A DNA stretch of 13,061 nt, from assembly GCF_943913055.1 (NCBI RefSeq), contig NZ_CALTWS010000059.1, positions 1 to 13,061 of the forward strand. Reading direction: 5' to 3'. Position numbers and translations under genes: made by a program. Shown one piece after another: positions 7,813-13,061 of this stretch (the stretch's first letter is position 1; each line of letters begins with the position of its first letter). The stretch is from an uncultured Brevundimonas sp. Lineage in GTDB: Bacteria > Pseudomonadota > Alphaproteobacteria > Caulobacterales > Caulobacteraceae. The notes below the pieces were generated by a model, which ran no database searches, was not told the origin of the DNA, and was given only the letters and a program-made list of their open reading frames with translations.

Positions 7813-9849
7813 ATGGCCGACGCACCCATGCGTGATGCTCTGGATGACAAGGCGAACCGTGCGTTCGCCGGGAAGGTCGTGCGCAAGGACCTGGTCCGCA
7901 GGGTCAAGGTCGGCGCCAATGTGCCGGTGTTTGTGCTGGAGTTTCTGCTCGGAAAATACTGCGCCTCATCCGACGACATAGCGATCCAGATGGGCCTTCA
8001 GGTGGTCAACAACACTTTGGCCAACAATTACATCCGGGCCGACGAGTCGATGCGCGCCCAGAGCAAGGTGAAGGAAAAGGGCCGCTGGACCTTCATCGAC
8101 AAGGTTCGGGTCCGCTTGGTCGACTCCGACTACTGGGCCGAGGTGAACAATTTCGGCAGCAAGTTCGTCCACATCCCGACAGACTATGTGCGCGACTACG
8201 AGCGGCTGCTGACCGGCGGCATCTGGGCGCAGATCGATATGCGCTTTGAGTACGATGAGGAGGCGAGGGGTAAGAATCCCTTCTGGATCGAGAAGCTGAC
8301 GCCGATCCAGATCGCGGCGTTTGATCTCTCAGAATATCAGGCGAAGCGCCGAGAGTTCACCACCGATGAGTGGATTGATCTGATGCTCCGAAGCATGGGC
8401 TATGAGCCGTCAGAAATGACGCGCCGGCTCAAGATGCTGTTCCTGACGCGCCTCATTCCGCTGTGCGAGCGCAACTACAATCTCGTCGAGCTTGGCCCGC
8501 GCGGGACGGGCAAGAGCTACGTCATCCAGGAGGTCTCGCCCTACGCCGCCCTGATGACGGGCGGCACCACCGTGGCGAACCTGTTCGGGCATATGGGCGG
8601 GCGCACCAAGGGCCTGGTGCAGATCTGGGACGTCGTCGGTTTCGATGAGGTGGCCGATCTCGAGAAGATGCCCAAAGAGGTCATCACTACTATGAAGACC
8701 TACTGCGAATCCGGCTCGTTCCAACGGGGCCAGGAGGCCGCGTCTGGCGAGGCGAGTATCGCCTTGTTCGGCAACACTCAGCAGCCGGTGGACGTGATGG
8801 TTCAAACCGGTCACTTGTTCGAGCCAATGCCCGCCGTGATCCGCGACGATATGGCCTTTATCGACCGCCTCCATTTCTACCTCCCGGGCTGGGAGGTGCC
8901 GAAGATGCGGAACGACATGTTCACTGACCACTACGGTTTCGTGGTCGATTACATGGCCGAAGCGCTGCGCGAATTGCGGCGGCACAATTTCACAGAGATC
9001 ACAGACCGGCATTTCACCATGGGGTCACACCTAGTGGCGCGCGATCGCAAGGCTGTGAAACGGACTGTGTCAGGCCTGATGAAGATCGTCTATCCGCATG
9101 GCGAAGCCACCAAGGAAGAGCTCGCCGAGTTGCTCGAATTCGCGATGGAGGGCCGCCGGCGGGTCAAGGAGCAGCTCAAGAAGATGGGCTCCTTCGAGTA
9201 CTATCACACGTCGTTTAGCTATGTGGACGTCGACACCGGTGAGGAGCGTTTCGTGGGCGTTCCCGAGCAGGGCGGGCGCAACCTGATCTCGTCAGACCCA
9301 CTGCCGCCCGGGAGCGTATACACAGCGTCCGTCGGCCCCGACGGCACTGTGGGGATGTACCGTATCGAAGTCAGTGTCGCGGTCGGAAGCGGCAAACTTA
9401 AACTCGCAGGGGGCGTCTCCGGGTCGACCAAGGAGTCTATCAGTCGGGCTTTCAGCTACATGCTTTCGAAGAAGGGAGACCTCTCGATCGCGAAGGAGAT
9501 GGACGCTTCGGATCTGCATGTTGAGGTCATCGATCTCCTCAACAACCGCGTGGAGGGTGAGATCGGGCTGGCGTTCTTCATCGCGGCGTTCTCAGCGCTG
9601 AAGAAGGCACAGCCGGCGCCAGCCATGCTCGTCCTGGGTGATATGAGCGTTCAGGGCAATATCAAACCCGTTAGGTCGTTGGTCGAGCCGCTCCAGGTCG
9701 CAATGGACAATGGCGCCAAGCGCGCGCTGATCCCTATCGAGAACAAGCGGTCATTTTTGGAAGTGACAGGCGATGTCGTCGAACACGTTGATCCGATTTT
9801 CTATGGCGACGCTAAGACGGCGGCATTTAAGGCTCTAGGTCTAAATTGA
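7813..9849 (+). CDS. brxL: BREX AAA+ protein BrxL with Lon-like C-terminal domain
   Basis: The gene encodes 678 residues, standard for BREX-1 BrxL. The ATG at 7813 starts three bases after the pglZ stop, with an AGGG-type ribosome binding sequence about nine bases upstream inside pglZ. The order is an N-terminal domain (about 1-190), an AAA+ core with Walker A GPRGTGKS at 228-235 and Walker B VQIWDVVGFDE at 269-279, then a Lon-protease-like domain near 480-678. In that last domain the Lon serine loop reads VEGEIG at 580-585, with Glu583 where Lon has Ser, and the Lon lysine position falls on Val624, so a working Ser-Lys protease is unlikely. Published work on BrxL describes a DNA-associated ring ATPase needed for phage restriction but dispensable for methylation. 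Presence of brxL, not brxD/brxHI or pglW, puts the locus in type 1. brxL is the last gene of the BREX operon. Confidence 0.95.
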   Translation: MADAPMRDALDDKANRAFAGKVVRKDLVRRVKVGANVPVFVLEFLLGKYCASSDDIAIQMGLQVVNNTLANNYIRADESMRAQSKVKEKGRWTFIDKVRVRLVDSDYWAEVNNFGSKFVHIPTDYVRDYERLLTGGIWAQIDMRFEYDEEARGKNPFWIEKLTPIQIAAFDLSEYQAKRREFTTDEWIDLMLRSMGYEPSEMTRRLKMLFLTRLIPLCERNYNLVELGPRGTGKSYVIQEVSPYAALMTGGTTVANLFGHMGGRTKGLVQIWDVVGFDEVADLEKMPKEVITTMKTYCESGSFQRGQEAASGEASIALFGNTQQPVDVMVQTGHLFEPMPAVIRDDMAFIDRLHFYLPGWEVPKMRNDMFTDHYGFVVDYMAEALRELRRHNFTEITDRHFTMGSHLVARDRKAVKRTVSGLMKIVYPHGEATKEELAELLEFAMEGRRRVKEQLKKMGSFEYYHTSFSYVDVDTGEERFVGVPEQGGRNLISSDPLPPGSVYTASVGPDGTVGMYRIEVSVAVGSGKLKLAGGVSGSTKESISRAFSYMLSKKGDLSIAKEMDASDLHVEVIDLLNNRVEGEIGLAFFIAAFSALKKAQPAPAMLVLGDMSVQGNIKPVRSLVEPLQVAMDNGAKRALIPIENKRSFLEVTGDVVEHVDPIFYGDAKTAAFKALGLN

Positions 9850-9924
9850 CAGGCCGATACGGCGCTTCACGCGAGTGACCCGCCTTTATCGGGCGAGATC
9901 GTCGTTCATCCAAGCCATTCTGCG

Positions 9925-9955
9925 GTCTCCCGCGCTGTCCGAAGGCCCCGGAGAC
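9925..9955 (+). repeat. Inverted repeat (6 bp arms) downstream of brxL
   Basis: The arms GTCTCC and GGAGAC are perfectly complementary, and a G-U pair would extend the stem by one. The loop is 19 bases. No T-run follows, so a Rho-independent terminator is not supported. It could be an operator, an mRNA-stabilising hairpin or chance. Confidence 0.25.
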
Positions 9956-10092
9956 TCCATACCGACACTCCGCCCCAAAATCCGTCCATAAGAAATCCCG
10001 CCGTGCGCGGGTGAAATTCATCTTCGGCTCTACCGCACATTGCAGCTTCATCGCTACAATACCTGTGCGCCTGCGTCGGAGGGAGTGGGCGC

Positions 10093-10099
10093 GGGGGAG
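10093..10099 (+). promoter_or_regulatory. Ribosome binding sequence deciding a TTG start
   Basis: GGGGGAG lies seven bases before the TTG at 10107 and is the best Shine-Dalgarno match near the 5' end of the DUF6361 gene. The TTG puts the conserved SFGW motif at residues 4-7, where the family normally begins. The upstream in-frame GTG at 10011 has no such sequence. Confidence 0.6.
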
Positions 10100-10106
10100 T
10101 GAAGCG

Positions 10107-11309
10107 TTGGAACCATCATTCGGCTGGGTGAGTCTGGCCCCCAAGGCGCTGGCTCGCGCTCGCGCCCAGCTCAGCGACGGAGGACAGGGCGTTCGCGACG
10201 AGGTCGGCTTCCTTCTCCTGCATCAGCGCTATGCCGACCGGTTCTTCCCCGGCACCTCGGTGCTTCACACCAGGTTGCGGTACGCGTTGTTCGTCCCCTG
10301 GCAGTTCGAGGCCCAGGGTGGAAAGGCGACGTCCGCAGCAGAGAATGCTCTCGAAAGCGCGGAGGTCGCGCTCGCCAAGCGCCTCAAAGACAGCGGAGAA
10401 CGCGGAGTCATCGGCGGGCTCACCTGGCCGAGGGCTCCGGATCAGCCGCCGTCAAGCATCTACTGGTCCGCATTGGACGCTTGGGGAATCCTGCGACGGG
10501 ACGTCCGCGGGCGTGTTCCCACCCGTCGCGGCGTGCACGGCCGGCTGTCCGCAGCCCGGCAAATCCTGGACGACAACGGAGAACCGGCTCTCGGATTTGA
10601 GCCGCCTTTCCTGGCCCTGCCTCGACCGCCCGAGGGCTTCTCCCAGACCGGTGCCATATCCTTCGACCTTAGTCCGCAGGATCGCGCCTTTCTTCGCGAG
10701 CGTCTCGAGAACGTTCTAGCGCCCGCGCCGCACACTCACCTGTCACTGTTGAGCCAGCTCGCCAGGACCGGGAAGGAGCCGCCCCTCTCCCTGTGGTCGA
10801 GGCCTGTCGCCCGAGCGGCTGCACGCGACGCTGCGCCGCTTCAGCGCGCACGCGCCGTTGCCGCGCTCGCCGCGATCGGTCGGGGCGTCTATGCCGCCCT
10901 CGTTGAGGATTTGCGTGATCGGGTGGACGGCCGCGAGACGCCCAGCCTCCACCGCGCCAGTCTGAGCAATCTGCTGGAGGCCCATGGGGCCACCGCCCGG
11001 AGCATCGGCGAGCAGGGATTGCGAGGCGTTGAGGAAGACATCGGCGCTCTGCCTGACCGTCTTCGCAAGGTCATGTCGGACACGCTGCGCTGGCTGGGCG
11101 AGGACGACTCCGACCCATCGGCGCTCCTTCCCGTCTATCTGGCCGCCGAAGCCCGCAAACTGGGACGCGCCCGTCTGTCCGACACTGTGGCCGCGCGGGA
11201 TCGTCGCGCCGAATGGCAGGCGCACGAACATCCCATCGGGTATCCACTTCACTACCGCTGGGCCACCGTTCGCGGGCTCCTCAATGATCTTCGGGCATCG
11301 GCCGCATGA
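10107..11309 (+). CDS. DUF6361 family protein, function unknown
   Basis: Starting from TTG at 10107 the product has 400 residues. The N-terminal region carries the marks I associate with DUF6361: SFGWVSL at 4-10, then RYADRFFPGTSVLHTRLRYALFVPW. Further on come YWSALDAWGILRR, FDLSPQDRAFLRERL and, near the end, HYRWATVRGLLNDL. The middle is helical and rich in Ala and Arg. I see no nuclease, ATPase or methyltransferase motif, no signal peptide and no membrane segment, so the protein is probably cytoplasmic. Family members are of unknown function and, from memory, are often found beside phospholipase-D-fold proteins and helicases in defence regions. Here the stop overlaps the start of such a PLD gene by ATGA, so the two are translationally coupled and likely work together. 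A longer form from GTG at 10011 would add 32 residues, with weaker support. Confidence 0.75.
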   Translation: MEPSFGWVSLAPKALARARAQLSDGGQGVRDEVGFLLLHQRYADRFFPGTSVLHTRLRYALFVPWQFEAQGGKATSAAENALESAEVALAKRLKDSGERGVIGGLTWPRAPDQPPSSIYWSALDAWGILRRDVRGRVPTRRGVHGRLSAARQILDDNGEPALGFEPPFLALPRPPEGFSQTGAISFDLSPQDRAFLRERLENVLAPAPHTHLSLLSQLARTGKEPPLSLWSRPVARAAARDAAPLQRARAVAALAAIGRGVYAALVEDLRDRVDGRETPSLHRASLSNLLEAHGATARSIGEQGLRGVEEDIGALPDRLRKVMSDTLRWLGEDDSDPSALLPVYLAAEARKLGRARLSDTVAARDRRAEWQAHEHPIGYPLHYRWATVRGLLNDLRASAA

Positions 11310-13061
11310 CTGCCGAGCCCAAGGCCTGGCCCGCAACCGGCTATCTCGACGCCCTGCGGCCTGGTCCCGACTGTGAAGTCGAAAGCGCTATCCTGGCCGC
11401 CTATTCCGCAGACCCGATCTCGATCGTCGCGGCGCTCCTGGCCCTGATCGGTCGGGACGACGAGGACCGCCCGATGTCCCGCCGGGATCTCGCCGATGCG
11501 ATCGAGGCGCTCCGCGACCGGGTTCGAGTCGTCGTTCAGCGCGGACGACTGGCCAAGATGCGCAACACGCCGCGTCTGGCTGGAGTTCTGGATCAGTTTG
11601 TCCGCGACGTCCCCTTCGACGAGCGTCGGCAGAGCTGGCACCCGAAAGCCGCGTTGGTGCGGCTGCGAAACGGCAAGGACGTTGAGTGGCGCCTGTGGGT
11701 CGGCAGCCGAAATCTGACGACCTCGGAGAACCGGGACCTCGGCCTCCTTCTGGTCAGCGGTTCAGGCGGACGGGGCCGAGGGGTCCCCGGCGCGGCGGAC
11801 CTCGCTCGGGCCCTCGCCGACCGAGCGGGCCTGCCCGGTCCGTCACCGGCGAAGGTCGCCGCTGAGGTGGCGTCCCTGAGATGGCGATCCCCTGCAGGCG
11901 TTCGGGTCGATCGGTTGCGAATCAGCCGCGGTGAAAACGAATGGAGCCTGCCGGATCTGCCCAAGCGCGTGGACGCCCTGACGGTGGTGAGCCCCTTCCT
12001 GGATGCGGGCTATCTAAGCCACGTCCGCAAGGCGGAGTGCGCGCCCGGCGAGCGGAGGCTCCTATCAACCCTGTTCGAAATCGAGCGGCTGGCGGCGACA
12101 TGCGCCGGGTTCGGAGAACTGCTCGCACTGGACGCCCCGGATTATCCCGCGGTCTCTGTTCCAACAGCGGCTGAAGAAGAAGCCGCTGCTCTCTCCGAAG
12201 GCGAGGAAGTCGGGCGCGGGCTTCACGCCAAACTTCTTCATATCCGACAGGGCGAGCGGCGGCGGTTCTGGGTCGGGAGCGCCAACGCCACCTGCCGGGC
12301 TTGGACGGGTCGCAATGTGGAAATCATCGCCGAGCTGTCGGTCGACGAGACGGTCGAAGACGGACTGCTGGAGCTGCTGCGCGGCGCGCGTCCGGTGCGG
12401 CTTCCTGACGGCGTCGATCTCGCTGACGCTGAGCCCTCCAACGATCGTCTCGATCGGGCCCGGATCGAGGTCTCCGCACGATGGCAGGGCGAAATCCACT
12501 GGGACGCCGGCGGGCTGCGCCTTCGTCATCCGGCGGGTCTGCATCCATCGGACCCGGACATCCGACTCGACGCGGGACTGATCACAACCGACCTAGTCGG
12601 CTGGCCAAGCGACGCGCTCGAAATCGATCTCGGCGTCGTGGAGGCGGCTGACTGGACCGAGCTCGTGCAGTTGCGGCTGACTCTCGACGGCGCGATGTGC
12701 GAGTGGATCGTTCAGGCTCCCGCCACCCCAGCCTTCGGCGTGGAGCGGGATCGAGCCGCCTTCATGAGACTGATGGGTGCTCGCGACTTCCTCCTGTGGA
12801 TCGCCGATTGCCTCCGCGGAGCGGTAGCCGCGTCGGACGGTCCTGACTGGACAGACGACCGGCCGGAGAGGCCGGCGGCCGGAGACGCGCGGCTGTCCTG
12901 GACGGACGGTCTTCCGACCCAGGAAGAGATCCTGTCCGTCTGGACGCGCAATCCCGAGGTGTACGCCTCCGTCCGTCAGCGGGTCCAGGCGTTCCTGCCC
13001 GCCCTGCTCAACCAGACCCGAACCACAGACCCGAATGGCCACGAAGGCCTGCAGGCCTTCG
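11306..13061 (+). CDS. Phospholipase D-fold protein with two HxK...GSxN motifs, 3' end outside window
   Basis: The ATG at 11306 overlaps the DUF6361 stop, and the frame is open to the right edge without a stop (585 codons seen). Two PLD half-sites are visible. The first has HPK at residues 112-114 and GSRNLT at 133-138. The second has HAK at 307-309, GSANAT at 324-329 and NVE at 337-339. PLD-fold enzymes pair two such sites to hydrolyse phosphodiesters through a His nucleophile; members in defence loci are usually DNA or RNA nucleases, and lipid substrates are not implied. In both sites the classical Asp five residues after Lys is Arg (119 and 314), a departure seen in nuclease-type branches. 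After the second site comes a region of about 250 residues with no motif I recognise. A nuclease role is inferred; DrmC of DISARM is a possible distant relative but no drmA or drmB is visible. Confidence 0.8.
   Translation, partial: MTAEPKAWPATGYLDALRPGPDCEVESAILAAYSADPISIVAALLALIGRDDEDRPMSRRDLADAIEALRDRVRVVVQRGRLAKMRNTPRLAGVLDQFVRDVPFDERRQSWHPKAALVRLRNGKDVEWRLWVGSRNLTTSENRDLGLLLVSGSGGRGRGVPGAADLARALADRAGLPGPSPAKVAAEVASLRWRSPAGVRVDRLRISRGENEWSLPDLPKRVDALTVVSPFLDAGYLSHVRKAECAPGERRLLSTLFEIERLAATCAGFGELLALDAPDYPAVSVPTAAEEEAAALSEGEEVGRGLHAKLLHIRQGERRRFWVGSANATCRAWTGRNVEIIAELSVDETVEDGLLELLRGARPVRLPDGVDLADAEPSNDRLDRARIEVSARWQGEIHWDAGGLRLRHPAGLHPSDPDIRLDAGLITTDLVGWPSDALEIDLGVVEAADWTELVQLRLTLDGAMCEWIVQAPATPAFGVERDRAAFMRLMGARDFLLWIADCLRGAVAASDGPDWTDDRPERPAAGDARLSWTDGLPTQEEILSVWTRNPEVYASVRQRVQAFLPALLNQTRTTDPNGHEGLQAF

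Larger units (their letters stand above)
9850..10106. other. Intergenic gap between brxL and the DUF6361 gene, no gene seen
   Basis: This 257-base gap is by far the longest non-coding stretch in the window. It contains a 6-bp inverted repeat (GTCTCC at 9925-9930 with GGAGAC at 9950-9955, 19-base loop) and a 5-bp one (CCCGC 9997-10001 with GCGGG 10007-10011, 5-base loop). Neither is followed by a T-run, so neither is a convincing intrinsic terminator. TACAAT at 10055-10060 resembles a -10 box but lacks a spaced -35 partner. The gap suggests that the downstream pair is transcribed separately from BREX, though the sequence does not prove it. Confidence 0.5.

Noticed and set aside
9846..9851. TTGACA as a -35 promoter box
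   Set aside because: It overlaps the brxL stop and no -10-like hexamer lies 16-18 bases further on.
10011..10106. Upstream GTG start for the DUF6361 gene
   Set aside because: No good ribosome binding sequence; it would add 32 residues before the conserved SFGW start, and the TTG at 10107 fits better.
12065..13042. Minus-strand and short + strand frames inside the PLD gene
   Set aside because: The + strand frame from 11306 is open through the whole stretch and carries both PLD motifs.
10107..13061. DISARM system (drmC-like PLD)
   Set aside because: No drmA helicase or drmB is visible, and a DUF6361 partner is not one of the DISARM core genes that I know.
1..13061. CRISPR array, tRNA or rRNA gene, insertion sequence, integrase
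   Set aside because: I see no regularly spaced repeats, no RNA gene landmarks and no transposase or integrase motif on either strand.

Overview
The window is a high-GC (roughly 65-70% by eye), gene-dense stretch with strong G/C preference at third codon positions. That suits a proteobacterium, probably an alphaproteobacterium, but no taxonomic marker is present. All genes that I support lie on the + strand.

Bases 1-9849 are the 3' part of a type 1 BREX (bacteriophage exclusion) operon, in the order brxC (3' part only), pglX, pglZ, brxL. BREX modifies host DNA through the adenine methyltransferase PglX and blocks phage without that modification. BrxC is the large P-loop ATPase, PglZ the alkaline-phosphatase-fold protein and BrxL an AAA+ protein with a Lon-like C-terminal domain. 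brxA and brxB normally precede brxC and are expected just left of the window. The genes are a few bases apart or overlap, so they form one transcription unit.

pglX is not one open frame. An N-terminal half (1150-3159) carries the methyltransferase motifs and a C-terminal half (3156-5231) carries the rest. They lie in different frames and meet at an ATGA overlap just after a run of five A. One extra A would join them into a protein of about 1360 residues. The break lies inside a stretch (about 2830-3960) of clearly lower GC than its surroundings, matching the specificity (target recognition) part of PglX. This suggests a horizontally exchanged specificity segment and a possible OFF state, a split enzyme or a sequencing error.

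Bases 9850-10106 are non-coding, with weak hairpins and no convincing terminator or promoter.

Bases 10107-13061 hold a second, tightly coupled pair: a DUF6361-family protein of unknown function, and a phospholipase D-fold protein with two HxK...GSxN motifs that runs off the right edge. Their position next to BREX and the ATGA overlap make them a candidate accessory or independent defence module. This is the least characterised part of the window.
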